This document shows, piece by piece, positions 1 to 8,761 of a stretch of 64,000 nt of DNA. A program made the translations under genes and the position numbers. The stretch is from Streptomyces sp. NBC_01476 (GTDB taxonomy: Bacteria; Actinomycetota; Actinomycetes; Streptomycetales; Streptomycetaceae), in assembly GCF_036227265.1 (NCBI RefSeq), contig NZ_CP109446.1, positions 8,077,001-8,141,000 on the forward strand, in the 5' to 3' direction. Position 1 is the first letter of the stretch. The number at the start of each line of letters is the position of its first letter. Below the pieces are notes generated by a model. The model had not been told where the DNA came from, made no database searches, and was given only the letters and a program-made list of their open reading frames with translations.

Positions 1-16
1 GTCGCACGGGTGGTGC

Positions 17-33
17 GCGGCGTCGGGCGCCGC
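17..33 (-). terminator. possible terminator after the siderophore/Drr operon
   Basis: A GC hairpin with 6-base arms (GCGGCG / CGCCGC) and a 5-base loop lies about 40 bases past the stop codon of the last gene of the minus-strand ABC operon. There is no T tract, which is common for actinomycete terminators. The stem is short, so the call is weak. Confidence 0.25.
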
Positions 34-73
34 CCCGGTCCTGCCGGTGTGGTGGTTCATCCGCCGGCCCGCG

Positions 74-880
74 TCACGTACTGTCGTGCCGGGCCGGCGC
101 GGACAGCCCCCGCACGGCCACGGCGCCGAAGACGGCCACCATGCCGACCGTCCAGGCGAGCACACCGAGCAGCGGGCCGGCGATCGCGCCGCCGCCTGCC
201 AGGCCCCGCATCGCGTCCGCGCCGCAGCTCATCGGCAGCGCACGGACCAGGGGACGCAGCGCGCCGGGGTAGGAGTCGAGCGGCGCGAACCCGGTGTTGA
301 AGAAGAGCATCAGCGTGAAGAGCATCGACAGACCGCTCAGCGCCGCGACACTGCGCGCGTGCGCGGCCACCGCGCACACCAGCGCGGAGAAGCCGAAGCC
401 GAGCAGCACCGGGACCGCCACGAACAGCGGCAGCGCCGCCGCGCCCGCGCCGCCCGCCGCCCTGAACCCCAGCGCGTAGCCGACCGCGAGGAACACCACG
501 GCGGTCACCAGCGCCCGTACCAGCTCCGCCTCCAGCCGCCCGATCAGCAGCGACGAGCGGTGCACCGGCATGGCCCGGAACCGGTCGAGCAGGCCCGAGC
601 GCCGCTCCAGCACCAGCGAGGCACCGCTGCCCACCCCGCCGAACACCGTGCCGACCAGGGTGGCCAGCGGCAGGAAACGGTTGAGGCTGTCCCCGCCGGA
701 CGACGCGGCCACGCTGTCGCCGAACACCAGCCGGAAGACCAGCAGCAGGAACACCGGGAAGACCAGTGCCTGCACGAAGACGATCGGCGACCGCGACCAG
801 CGCCGCAGCAGCCGCCCGGCCTGCAACCCGCCCTGCGCCAGCGCGGTTCCCGTCGGCGCGGGCACGCTCGGGGCGCTCAT
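74..880 (-). CDS. ABC-2 type permease (DrrB/DrrC-like)
   Basis: This is a membrane subunit of an ABC exporter, 268 residues with about six hydrophobic segments, typical for ABC-2 permeases that pair with a DrrA-type ATPase. The start is the ATG at 880, which overlaps the stop of the upstream permease gene in an ATGA arrangement; the reading frame stays open much further upstream, but only as antisense of the neighbouring gene. It is the last gene of a five-gene minus-strand operon that begins at an iron box near 6430. The two permeases are clearly paralogous in layout and probably form a heterodimer driven by the ATPase at 1680-2684. The substrate cannot be read from sequence. A natural product or siderophore is likely, given the iron-box control and the siderophore-type half-transporters upstream. 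Confidence 0.85.
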   Translation of the reverse strand: MSAPSVPAPTGTALAQGGLQAGRLLRRWSRSPIVFVQALVFPVFLLLVFRLVFGDSVAASSGGDSLNRFLPLATLVGTVFGGVGSGASLVLERRSGLLDRFRAMPVHRSSLLIGRLEAELVRALVTAVVFLAVGYALGFRAAGGAGAAALPLFVAVPVLLGFGFSALVCAVAAHARSVAALSGLSMLFTLMLFFNTGFAPLDSYPGALRPLVRALPMSCGADAMRGLAGGGAIAGPLLGVLAWTVGMVAVFGAVAVRGLSAPARHDST

Positions 881-1683
881 CGCGGGCCTCCTTTCACCCG
901 GCCGAGGGTCCGCCCGGCCAGCCAGGCGAAGACGGCCAGCAGCGCCACCAGCCACGCCGCCGTGATCAGCACCGGCCGGGCGGTCTGCCCGCCGGAGGCC
1001 AGCGCGCGCAGCGCGTCCGCCGCCTGCGAGACCGGCTGATCGCGGACGAAGGGCCTGATCCAGCCGGGGAACCCGGTCACCGGGGTGAAGCCGGTCGACA
1101 GCATGGTCAGCAGCAGCTGCGGTACGAGCATGGCCGAGGCGGTGTGCTCCGGGTTGCCCACCGCGAGACCGAGGGCGACACACCCGACGGACAGGCACAG
1201 CGCGAACGCCACGGCCAGCGCGACGAAGCCGGCCGCGGCCCCCGCCCCGGCCTCGAACCGGAAACCGAAGGCGGCGGCGGTGCCGATCGCGGCGCCGCAG
1301 GCCACCAGCGCCCGGCACAGATCGGCGCCCAGCCGGCCGACGACCGGCGCGAGCCGGCCCAGCGGCATCGTACGGAACCGGTTGAACATGCCCTGTTGCA
1401 CATCCGCGGCGATCGCGTCGGCCGAACTCATCGCGACGAAGAGCATCGACTGCAGGACGACGATCGGCGGCAGCCACTGCACATAGTCGACGCCCCGCTG
1501 CTCCATCACCCCCCGCATCGGCACGTAGAAGCCGACGAAGAACACCAGCGGTGCGATGACGGCCCCGGAGATCTCGGCGGTGTCGCGCGCCAGCAGGGTG
1601 ACCGCGCGCAGCGCCAGCACCCAGGACTGTGTCAGCGGCGAGGCGGTGCGCGCGACCGGGGCCGCGGCCGTCGGGGCGGTCAC
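877..1683 (-). CDS. ABC-2 type permease (DrrB-like)
   Basis: This is a 268-residue integral membrane protein with about six transmembrane segments and the ABC-2 permease core, including a segment starting SGAVIAPLVFF. It is the first of two permeases following a DrrA-like ATPase. Its start overlaps the ATPase stop by four bases (1680-1683) and its stop overlaps the next permease start, so the exporter genes are translationally coupled. By family knowledge, such ATPase-permease sets export hydrophobic secondary metabolites (daunorubicin DrrAB) or lipids and siderophores (mycobacterial DrrABC). Placement in an operon controlled by an iron box suggests that the cargo relates to iron acquisition; this is inference. 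Confidence 0.85.
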   Translation of the reverse strand: MTAPTAAAPVARTASPLTQSWVLALRAVTLLARDTAEISGAVIAPLVFFVGFYVPMRGVMEQRGVDYVQWLPPIVVLQSMLFVAMSSADAIAADVQQGMFNRFRTMPLGRLAPVVGRLGADLCRALVACGAAIGTAAAFGFRFEAGAGAAAGFVALAVAFALCLSVGCVALGLAVGNPEHTASAMLVPQLLLTMLSTGFTPVTGFPGWIRPFVRDQPVSQAADALRALASGGQTARPVLITAAWLVALLAVFAWLAGRTLGRVKGGPR

Positions 1684-2684
1684 GGCGCCGCCTCGCCGCG
1701 GTCCGCGGCGGCTTCCGCGGGGCGGCCGGTCAGCGCCAGGAACACCTCGTCCAGGGAAGGGCGGCGCAGCGCGATGTCCGTCAGCGCGACACCGGCCGCC
1801 TCCACCCGCCTGACCACCTCGGACAGCGTCGCCGGGCCGTCGGGCGCGGGCAGCACCACGGCGTCCTCACGCAGGGCCGCGCCGAGGCCGGCCAGCGCCG
1901 AGAGCACCCGCTCTGCGTCCGCCGGGTCGGCCGGTGTCACCTCGCAGAACGTCCCGCCCACCTGCTGCTTCAGCTCCTGCGGGGTGCCGGTGGCGATCAC
2001 CCGTCCGTGGTCGATGACCACGATCCGGTCCGCCAGCCGGTCCGCCTCCTCCAGATACTGGGTGGTCAGCAGCACCGCCACACCCCGGGCCCGCAGTTCG
2101 CGCACCGCGCCCCACAGCGCCAGCCGGCTGCGCGGGTCGAGCCCGGTGGTCGGCTCGTCGAGGAAGACCACCGCCGGATCGCGGACCAGCCCGGCGGCCA
2201 GGTCGAGCCGCCTGCGCATTCCGCCCGAGTACGTGGCGGCCCGCCGGTCCGCGGCGTCCAGCAGGTCGAAAGCGGCCAGCAGTCCGGCGGCCCGCTCCCG
2301 TGCCGCGGCCTTGCGCAGCCCCAGCAGACGGGCGAACAGCACCAGGTTCTCCCGGCCGGTCAACTGCTCGTCGACCGCCGCGTACTGGCCGGTCAGCGCG
2401 ATCAGACCGCGTACCGCGGCCGGTTCGTCCCGTACATCGAAGCCCGCGACCCGGGCGGTGCCGGAATCCGCGCGCTCCAGCGTCGACAGGACGTTCACGG
2501 TGGTGGTCTTCCCGGCGCCGTTGGGGCCGAGCAGCCCGACGATCTCACCGGCGCCGACCGTCAGCGACAGACCGTCGAGCGCGGTGTGGGTGCCGTATGA
2601 CAGCCGCAGGTCGGTCACGACGACGGCCGGCCCGGCCGTCCGGTCCCGTTCCCCGGCGTCCACGGCGTCCTTCACTGAGGTCAT
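1680..2684 (-). CDS. DrrA-type ABC exporter ATPase
   Basis: A 334-residue soluble ATP-binding subunit. The Walker A motif GPNGAGKTT is near residue 54, the signature motif YSGGMRRRLD near 150 and Walker B VVFLDEPTTGLD near 172. The following H-loop region and the extended C-terminal domain match the daunorubicin resistance (DrrA) family. ATP binding here should power the two ABC-2 permeases encoded downstream. Its start overlaps the stop of the preceding half-transporter by four bases (2681-2684), tying it to the siderophore-type transporter pair. No missing catalytic element was seen. Confidence 0.93.
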   Translation of the reverse strand: MTSVKDAVDAGERDRTAGPAVVVTDLRLSYGTHTALDGLSLTVGAGEIVGLLGPNGAGKTTTVNVLSTLERADSGTARVAGFDVRDEPAAVRGLIALTGQYAAVDEQLTGRENLVLFARLLGLRKAAARERAAGLLAAFDLLDAADRRAATYSGGMRRRLDLAAGLVRDPAVVFLDEPTTGLDPRSRLALWGAVRELRARGVAVLLTTQYLEEADRLADRIVVIDHGRVIATGTPQELKQQVGGTFCEVTPADPADAERVLSALAGLGAALREDAVVLPAPDGPATLSEVVRRVEAAGVALTDIALRRPSLDEVFLALTGRPAEAAADRGEAAP

Positions 2685-4573
2685 CGGCTCCGCACCTCCT
2701 CCGGCTCCTCGATGTCCGCCGGTGGGATGTCCGCCGGTGGGGCGGCGTCCAGCCGCCAGCCGCCGACGCCGGTCCGCTCCCGCCAGAAGGCCGCGTACCG
2801 GCCGTCGGGCCTGGCCAGCAGCTCCTGATGGGTGCCGGTCTCGGCCACCCGGCCCCCGTCCAGGACGACGATGCGGTCCGCGCCGACGACCGTCTCCAGC
2901 CGGTGCGCCACGACCAGCAGCGTGCAGCGGCCGGAGAGTTCGGCCAGGGTGCGCTGGACCGCGGCCTGGTTCTCGGCGTCCAGCCAGGCCGTCGCCTCGT
3001 CCAGCAGCACGACCGGTGCGTCCTTGAGCAGCGCCCGGGCCAGCGACACCCGCTGGCGCTCCCCGCCGGACAGCGCCGCGCCGCCCTCGCCGACCCGGGT
3101 CAGCGGGCCGTCCGGCAGCCGGGCGACGATGTCGTCCACCCGGGCCAGCCGCGCCGCCCGCTCGACCTCCTCGTCGGTGGCCGTCGGACGGCCCGCCCGG
3201 ATGTTCTCGAACACCGTGTCGTCGAAGAGGTAGACGTCCTGGAAGACCACCGCGAGCATGCCGGCGAGCTGACCTGCCGTCAGGTCCCGCACATCGTGGC
3301 CACCGACCAGGACCGACCCCGAGTCCGCGTCGAAGAACCGCGCCACCAGCCGGGTCACCGTGGTCTTGCCGGAGCCGGACGCCCCCACCAGGGCCACCAC
3401 CGTGCCCGGTTCCGCGCGGAACGTCAGACCGTCGAGGACCGGCGGCCGGTCCGCCTCGTAGCCGAACCGCACCTCGCGGAACTCCACCTCAAGGCCGCGG
3501 CGTCCGTCCGCCGGGTCGTCGATCACAGCGGGCTCCGCGGGCTCGGGCAGCGGCCGGGCCGCGAGCACCTCGGCGACCCCTTCCAGAGCGGCCACCGAGG
3601 TCCGCAGGGCGGTGGAGAGGTTGGCGACCGCGCCCACCGGCTCGGCGAAGCGGACGGTCAGGACCAGCAGCGCCACCAGCGTGCCGGGGTCGGCCCCGTC
3701 CAGCAGGCGGCCGGCACCGACCACCAGCGCGGCGGCAACGCCCAGCTGCACGGTGATCCCGAACAGCAGCCGGGCCGGCGCGTCGGCGCGGGACCTGCGC
3801 CGGGTCTCGCGGTCCTGGGCGGTCAGCGCGTCGTCCAGCAGCGCGCTGCCCAGCCCGTCGGGCCCGCCGGCCCGCAGCACGCTCTGGGCGCGGGCGAACT
3901 CCACCACCCGGCCGTTGGCCTCCGCGGCGGCCTCGTCCAGCCGGTCGTCGACCTTGGCGGCCAGCACCGCGCTCCACCGGTGCACCGCGTACAGCACGGG
4001 AGCGCACACCAGGAGGGTCAGCCCGAGCCGCCAGTCCCAGGCGAAGACCCCCACCAGTACGACGGCCGGGGTCAGTACCCCGGTCAGCAGCGGTTCCAGC
4101 AGGTGCGCGACGATGCCGCTGGCGTCCTTCGTGCCCTGGCCGACCAGCCGGGTCAGCCGGTCGCCGCGCCGGGCGGAGAACCAGCCGAGCGGCAGCGTCA
4201 CCAGGTGGTCGCCGAGCCGGTGGTGCAGCGCGTTGATGGTGGCGAGCCCCACCCGGAAGCCGCCCATCGCCTGGGCGTGCCGCGCCACCAGCGTGAGCGC
4301 GGCGGCGGCCGTGACCGCGCCGGTCCACCACCAGGCGGCCGTCGTGTCGTGGTCCAGCAGGGCGCGCAGCGCGGGCACCGTCAGGACGAACGTCACACCC
4401 TGCAGGACGGAGTACACCGCGACCCGGACGAGCTGCCGCCGCAGGGCGGGCGTCAACTGCGGGCCGACGACGGTGAAGAGCCGGCCGAGCACCGAACGGG
4501 ACCGTGCGGTCCTCGCGGGGCCGTCCGGGGGAGCCGCCGGGGAAGCCGGGCGGGAGATGACCGGGGAACTCAT
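2681..4573 (-). CDS. ABC half-transporter, fused permease-ATPase (siderophore type)
   Basis: A 630-residue type IV half-transporter. An N-terminal six-helix membrane domain is followed by an ATPase domain with Walker A GASGSGKTT, signature LSGGERQRVSLARALL and Walker B VVLLDEATAWLD. I place the start at the ATG at 4573, which overlaps the upstream gene stop; longer forms would read antisense into that gene. The neighbouring half-transporter is the expected heterodimer partner. The pair resembles the IrtA/IrtB and YbtP/YbtQ group, which imports Fe-siderophores despite having the exporter fold. The iron box ahead of the first gene supports this. Export remains possible. Confidence 0.9.
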   Translation of the reverse strand: MSSPVISRPASPAAPPDGPARTARSRSVLGRLFTVVGPQLTPALRRQLVRVAVYSVLQGVTFVLTVPALRALLDHDTTAAWWWTGAVTAAAALTLVARHAQAMGGFRVGLATINALHHRLGDHLVTLPLGWFSARRGDRLTRLVGQGTKDASGIVAHLLEPLLTGVLTPAVVLVGVFAWDWRLGLTLLVCAPVLYAVHRWSAVLAAKVDDRLDEAAAEANGRVVEFARAQSVLRAGGPDGLGSALLDDALTAQDRETRRRSRADAPARLLFGITVQLGVAAALVVGAGRLLDGADPGTLVALLVLTVRFAEPVGAVANLSTALRTSVAALEGVAEVLAARPLPEPAEPAVIDDPADGRRGLEVEFREVRFGYEADRPPVLDGLTFRAEPGTVVALVGASGSGKTTVTRLVARFFDADSGSVLVGGHDVRDLTAGQLAGMLAVVFQDVYLFDDTVFENIRAGRPTATDEEVERAARLARVDDIVARLPDGPLTRVGEGGAALSGGERQRVSLARALLKDAPVVLLDEATAWLDAENQAAVQRTLAELSGRCTLLVVAHRLETVVGADRIVVLDGGRVAETGTHQELLARPDGRYAAFWRERTGVGGWRLDAAPPADIPPADIEEPEEVRSR

Positions 4574-6360
4574 CGCGTCGCCTCCGTGGTGCCCGCCGCC
4601 GCCAGGCCGGTGAGCTGTCCGGGATCCGCCTGCTGCTGCGCGTCCCACATCCGCCGGTACACCCCGCCGGCCGCGAACAGCTCGTCGTGCGTACCGCGTT
4701 CCACGATCCGGCCGCCTTCCAGTACCAGGATCCGGTCGGCCGCGGTGACCGTGGCGAGCCGGTGTGCGATGACCAGGACGGTCCGCCCGGCGGCCAGCCG
4801 GGACAGGCTCTGCTGGACGGCGGCCTCCGAGCCCGGATCGGCGTACGCGGTCGCCTCGTCCAGGATCAGCACCCGCGGATCGGCGAGCAGCAGCCGGGCC
4901 ACCGCGAGCCGCTGCGCCTCGCCGCCGCTGAGCCGGGCGTCCTCGCCGACCACTGAGGCGTAACCCCGGGGCAGTGCGCCGATCACCTCGTCGATCCGGG
5001 CGGCCCGCGCCGCCTCTCGCACCTCCTCGGCCGACGCGTCGGGCCGGCCGAGCCGGATGTTGTCCTCGACGGTCGTCCGCAGCAGCGGCGCGTCCTGGAA
5101 GACGAAGCCGACCTGCCGGTACAGCACGGACGGCGCGATCTCCCGTACGTCCACGCCGCCGATCCGCACCGCGCCGCTGTCGACGTCGAAGAACCGGGCG
5201 GCCAGCGTGGCCAGCGTCGACTTCCCGGCGCCGGACGGTCCCACCAGGGCGGTGAGCGTGCCCGGTTCGAGGACCGCGTGCACATCGTGCAGCACCGGCA
5301 CGCCGGGTGTGTGGGCGAACGTCACGTGGTCGAACTCGACCCGCCCGCCGTCCGGCAGCCGCGGCTCCGCGGGCTCCGCGAGTTCGGGTGCGGCCAGCAG
5401 TTGCCGGACCCGGCCCGCGGCAGCCTCCGCGGAGCGCATGCTGCCCGCCGCCTGACCGAGGGTCTGCACCGGCGCGGCGAGCCCCAGTCCGAGCAGTACG
5501 AACGGCAGGACGTCGACCGGATCGACGACGTCCGCGGCGACCAGGCCGGTGCCGCCCAGCAGCACCACGGCCAGCACCGTCACCGGCGCCACCGCGGCCG
5601 TACCGAAGGAGATCAGCCGCAGCACCGGCGCGTTGAGACCGCTGAAGGTGCGGTGGTAGTCGTCGGCGGCCTCGGCGAAGCGGCGGTGCGCCTGCTTCGT
5701 CCGGCCGAAGAGCTTCACCACCGCGATGCCCTGCACGAACTCCACGACGGCCGAGTGCACCGAACGCATCGCGGCGGCGACCTCGTTCCGCCCGCCGCCG
5801 GCCTTCGCCAGGACGACCTTCTGCATCCCGATGAACACCGCCGTCGGCAGCAGGGTGATCAGGGTGAGCTGCCAGCTCACCGTGAACAGCCAGGCCAGCG
5901 CGGCGACCGGGGCGACCGTCGCCGCGGTCAGATCGAGCCGGGCGTGGGCGACCGCGTAGTGCATCTCGTCCAAGTCGTCCTGCAACGCGGCCTGTACGGT
6001 CCCGCTGGTGCCCCGGGTGAACCAGCCGAGTGGCGCTCTGCGCAACCGGTCGGCGATGCGTCTGCGCAGCGCGAGGGCCAGGTCGGCGTCGGCGCGGTGG
6101 CTCACCGCCACGGCCGCGCTGCCGACGAGGAACTGTGCCACCGCGGCGCCGGCCGCCACCCCGACGATCGCCCAGGCCCGGCCGTCGCTGCCCGAGCCGC
6201 GCAGGAAGTGGTCGGCGAGTTCGTACACCGCGGCGAAGGGCACCAGAGCGAGAACCGCCGCCACGGCCTGCAGGGCTCCGGCGGTCAGGAGGGCCGGCCG
6301 GACAGGCTCGGTGAGGGTGCGGAAATCTCTGCTCCGGGCGGTCGCCCGTGCGCGGGTCAT
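4570..6360 (-). CDS. ABC half-transporter, fused permease-ATPase (IrtB/YbtQ-like)
   Basis: First gene of the operon, 596 residues. It has a six-helix membrane domain and then an ATPase domain with Walker A GPSGAGKST, signature LSGGEAQRLAVARLL and Walker B VLILDEATAYAD. The DEATAYAD form is typical of the siderophore-importing YbtPQ/IrtAB subfamily rather than of lipid or drug exporters. A GTG five codons upstream keeps the frame open, but the GGAGGAG ribosome binding site between the two sits six bases before the ATG at 6360, so I chose the ATG. The promoter region carries an iron box (6423-6441). Predicted role: one half of a heterodimeric Fe-siderophore transporter that is repressed when iron is plentiful. 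Confidence 0.92.
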   Translation of the reverse strand: MTRARATARSRDFRTLTEPVRPALLTAGALQAVAAVLALVPFAAVYELADHFLRGSGSDGRAWAIVGVAAGAAVAQFLVGSAAVAVSHRADADLALALRRRIADRLRRAPLGWFTRGTSGTVQAALQDDLDEMHYAVAHARLDLTAATVAPVAALAWLFTVSWQLTLITLLPTAVFIGMQKVVLAKAGGGRNEVAAAMRSVHSAVVEFVQGIAVVKLFGRTKQAHRRFAEAADDYHRTFSGLNAPVLRLISFGTAAVAPVTVLAVVLLGGTGLVAADVVDPVDVLPFVLLGLGLAAPVQTLGQAAGSMRSAEAAAGRVRQLLAAPELAEPAEPRLPDGGRVEFDHVTFAHTPGVPVLHDVHAVLEPGTLTALVGPSGAGKSTLATLAARFFDVDSGAVRIGGVDVREIAPSVLYRQVGFVFQDAPLLRTTVEDNIRLGRPDASAEEVREAARAARIDEVIGALPRGYASVVGEDARLSGGEAQRLAVARLLLADPRVLILDEATAYADPGSEAAVQQSLSRLAAGRTVLVIAHRLATVTAADRILVLEGGRIVERGTHDELFAAGGVYRRMWDAQQQADPGQLTGLAAAGTTEATR

Positions 6361-6413
6361 GGCCAACTCCTCCACGGTGGAACCGAATCGGCCAGACTTT
6401 ACAACAGGGCGTA

Positions 6414-6441
6414 ACTATAAAGCAAGGTTAGGCATACTTAA
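6414..6441 (-). promoter_or_regulatory. iron box (IdeR/DmdR-type) and promoter of the siderophore transporter operon
   Basis: The segment 6423-6441 reads CAAGGTTAGGCATACTTAA. It matches 14 of 19 positions of the known actinobacterial iron box TTAGGTTAGGCTAACCTAA. On the minus strand a TATAGT -10-like element (6419-6414) lies just downstream of it, about 55 bases before the ATG at 6360, so a bound regulator would cover the promoter. IdeR/DmdR1-Fe(II) repression is established for such boxes; its use here is inferred. Confidence 0.75.
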
Positions 6442-6871
6442 GTTGGGGGCTCCGGGCGGGCGCCGCGGTCGCTGTGTGCGACGGGGTGCGCGGCAGGGTG
6501 GGCGGCGGGCGGTTGCCGCAGTCGTGCCGGTCACGGGGCCGGAGCTTGTGGCCACCGGTGGGGCGGATTTCGGCCGTGCGGGGAGGGGGCCGCGCGCGGG
6601 GCAGGCCGGCGCGCCGGTTGTGGATCTCGGGCGGTGCCGGCTTCGGCTACGGTCCGTGTGCCGTGACGGGTGGTGCCGGCCGGCAGGCCCGGTGGGGGCG
6701 GGGCGGACGGCGAGCGGTCGGCCCGGGTGCGTCGTTCCCTCGGGGCGGCGGAAGCGGGCCGTTGTCCCCGGCGGGGGATACGGCGGCGGTTGACGGTGTG
6801 CGTCGGCGCCGTACTCGTCCGGAGCTGCCCGGAGGGGGAGTCGCGTGGAGAGGGGAGCCGCGTGGCGGCGG
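6442..6871. other. gap without a supported gene
   Basis: About 430 bases of very GC-rich sequence between the iron box and the HbpS-like gene. Open frames exist on both strands (for example 6415-6963 minus), but they are Arg/Pro/Gly-rich, lack ribosome binding sites and resemble no family. I see no clear hairpin or promoter. Confidence 0.5.
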
Positions 6872-7285
6872 TCAGAAGCCGGCGGCGGCTGCCTCCGCGA
6901 CGGACTGGTCCTGCTCGCCGGAACCTCCGCTGACGCCGACCGCCCCGACGACCTTCCCGTCACGGCGGAGGGGGATGCCGCCGGCGAAGATCATCACGCG
7001 GCCCTGGTTGGAGCTGTTGATGCCGAAGAACTGCTCCCCGGGGGCTGCGTTCTTGGCGAGATCGGCCGTACTGATGTCGAAGGCGCGGGAGGTGAAGGCC
7101 TTGTTGATGGAGATGTCGACGCTGCCGATCCAGGCGTCGTCCATCCGGATGTGCGCCACGAGGTTGCCGCCGTTGTCGACAACCGCGATGTTGCTCGGCT
7201 GACCGATCTCGACGGCCTTCTTCTCACCGGCTTCGATCACCCGGCGGGCGTCGTCGAGCGATACCGACATGCTGGAGGTGGTCAT
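6872..7285 (-). CDS. HbpS/GlcG-like haem-binding protein (DUF336)
   Basis: A 137-residue protein of the GlcG/HbpS (haem-degrading, DUF336) family. Family marks include the N-terminal helix DDARRVIEAGEKKA, the VVDNGGNLVAHIRMDDA segment, and the C-terminal region PLRRDGKVVGAVGVSGG. In Streptomyces, secreted HbpS binds haem and signals redox stress to the SenS/SenR two-component system. This copy has no signal peptide and no senSR genes beside it, so it is more likely a cytosolic relative. The ATG at 7285 is preferred over a GTG three codons upstream because an AGGAG site lies eight bases before it. It is monocistronic and faces away from the hibernation-factor gene. Confidence 0.85.
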   Translation of the reverse strand: MTTSSMSVSLDDARRVIEAGEKKAVEIGQPSNIAVVDNGGNLVAHIRMDDAWIGSVDISINKAFTSRAFDISTADLAKNAAPGEQFFGINSSNQGRVMIFAGGIPLRRDGKVVGAVGVSGGSGEQDQSVAEAAAAGF

Positions 7286-7777
7286 AGCACTCACTCCTGA
7301 GGATCGTGGAGGCGCGGTCGGCGGCGGGCGCGTGGCGCGGCGGGCCGGGGGAGCCGTCTTCCGCCGGCAGGCAGGTACACGGAGGACACGGGCCCCGCCC
7401 TTGTGCCGGCCCGCGTGACAGGTGGCGGGCGTTCCGCCCCGCGACGGCGGTGCGGCACCGCGGGGCGGCCGGGGTGATACGGAACCCCCACCGCCCCTTC
7501 AAGGCTCCCACCAGGACCATGGCTGTCAAGACGATCATCCGGCCGGCCGGCTGGCCGCCGCCAGGACCGCGCTCGGCGGCGGCATCGACGTCCGATCACC
7601 CGGCTGGGCGGCGGCCGGCCCCCACCGACGTTCGGCAGCAGGTGTCGGACTTCCGCTGCGGCCCGCGCGAGCGGCCGCAGCGACTCCGGGTCCGGCATTG
7701 CGCGGGCCCCGCACGGGCAGACGACAATCGACCCGGCAGGCGACCATCACGACGGGTCACTTGCGCGAAGCGCCGAC
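7286..7777. other. long divergent intergenic region, no supported gene
   Basis: About 490 bases between the HbpS-like gene and the palindrome cluster before the hibernation factor. Open frames cross it, including an upstream extension of the frame used by the hibernation factor, but their composition is Arg/Pro-rich and they have no start signal. It presumably holds the promoters of both flanking genes. Nothing else was recognised. Confidence 0.45.
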
Positions 7778-7816
7778 AGGGCCGATGGACCCCGTGGGTG
7801 GGGTCCGGTCGGCCCT
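7778..7816 (+). promoter_or_regulatory. double palindromic box upstream of the hibernation factor (DosR-like)
   Basis: Two adjacent imperfect palindromes, GGGCCGATGGACCC (7779-7792) and GGGTCCGGTCGGCCC (7801-7815), together also form a larger inverted repeat. They resemble the GGGxCC...GGxCCC palindromes bound by DevR/DosR-type hypoxia and stress regulators. They lie 33-70 bases before the start at 7849. The alternative reading is a strong hairpin in the mRNA leader. Confidence 0.45.
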
Positions 7817-7848
7817 GCCTGGTCGGTCCTGGCGGAGGTGATGATGCG

Positions 7849-8643
7849 ATGGGCCTGGCGGTGTGGGGTCGGTGGCTCAGGATCGAGGAGGATCGTGCCG
7901 TGGGTGAGTTGTTCGAGGTGCTGGCCGGGGGCGGTGTCGCTCCGCAGGTGGCTGCCCGGGTGCGTGCCCGGATCGCCCGGATGACGGCGGATGCCCGGCT
8001 GCCGGTGACCGCGGTCCGCGCGCGGTTGACGACCGTCGAGGCCGCGTCCGGTCTGCTGGTGGCCCAGGTCAACGCGGAGGTCGCGGGACGTCGTATCCGG
8101 GTGCAGGTCGCCGCGGCCCAGGTGCACGCGGTGGTCGACCGGTTGGTCAAGCGACTGGCCGAGCGGTTCGCCCAGACCGCCGATGGCTGGGCCCCCAGGC
8201 TCTGGCCGGCTTCCGCTCGTACCGCTTCCGCCCGGCCTGCCCCGCGGCTTCCCCGGGCCGGGGACCGGCGGATCGTACGCGTCAAGGAACCGGAACTGGT
8301 GTGGTGCCGGCCGGAGGCGGCGGCGTGGACGATGGACGCGATGGACTACGACATCCACCTGTTCACCGATGCGGAGACCGAGGCCGACGCGGTCGTCTAC
8401 AGGGTCGGCCCGACCGGTTACGGTCTCGCCCGTACCGTCGCGGCGGGGCCGCCGCCCCACCGCGGTGTGCCGTTCACCCTGAGCCCCCGCCCCGTCCCCC
8501 ACCTGACCCGCGACCAGGCCGCGGCCCGCATGGTGAAGGTGGGCCTGCCGTTCCTGTTCTTCACGGACCCGGAGTGCGGCCTGGGCCGGGTGCTGTACCG
8601 GCGCTTCGACGGCGGCCTGGGCCTGATCGCCGGTGCCACGTGA
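7849..8643 (+). CDS. hpf: ribosome hibernation promoting factor-like protein with two C-terminal S30AE domains
   Basis: 264 residues. The C-terminal half holds two consecutive copies of the S30AE/HPF C-terminal dimerisation domain. The first is near residues 160-200 (YDIHLFTDAETEADAVVYRV), the second near 225-262, ending LYRRFDGGLGLIAG. Long HPFs carry one such domain and join two 70S ribosomes into inactive 100S dimers; tandem copies are known in actinomycete stress paralogues. The N-terminal ribosome-binding domain (about residues 15-105) is weakly recognisable. The start is the ATG at 7849, after a GGAGGTGAT anti-16S match ten bases upstream. It is probably stress- or hypoxia-induced through the palindromes upstream. 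Confidence 0.8.
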   Translation: MGLAVWGRWLRIEEDRAVGELFEVLAGGGVAPQVAARVRARIARMTADARLPVTAVRARLTTVEAASGLLVAQVNAEVAGRRIRVQVAAAQVHAVVDRLVKRLAERFAQTADGWAPRLWPASARTASARPAPRLPRAGDRRIVRVKEPELVWCRPEAAAWTMDAMDYDIHLFTDAETEADAVVYRVGPTGYGLARTVAAGPPPHRGVPFTLSPRPVPHLTRDQAAARMVKVGLPFLFFTDPECGLGRVLYRRFDGGLGLIAGAT

Positions 8644-8690
8644 CGACAGTGCCGGGCCGCCACCACGAGGGAACGGATCAGGGCCGGTCG

Positions 8691-8712
8691 CCGGGCCGGT
8701 GACCCGGCCCGG
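8691..8712 (+). terminator. probable terminator of the hibernation factor gene
   Basis: An 8-base perfect stem (CCGGGCCG / CGGCCCGG) with a 6-base loop, 48 bases past the stop codon, no T run. It is the only hairpin of this strength between the two co-oriented genes. Confidence 0.4.
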
Positions 8713-8761
8713 ATCGTCGGCCTTTCCCCTGCCCTTTTGATGTGCCCTTCGATCGTTCCTC

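Noticed and set aside
6415..6963. A 182-codon minus-strand frame between the iron box and the HbpS-like gene
   Set aside because: Low-complexity Arg/Pro/Ser-rich translation, overlaps the start of a well-supported gene, no ribosome binding site.
7422..7841. A 139-codon plus-strand frame upstream of the hibernation factor
   Set aside because: Composition is that of random GC-rich sequence and it runs through the palindrome cluster.
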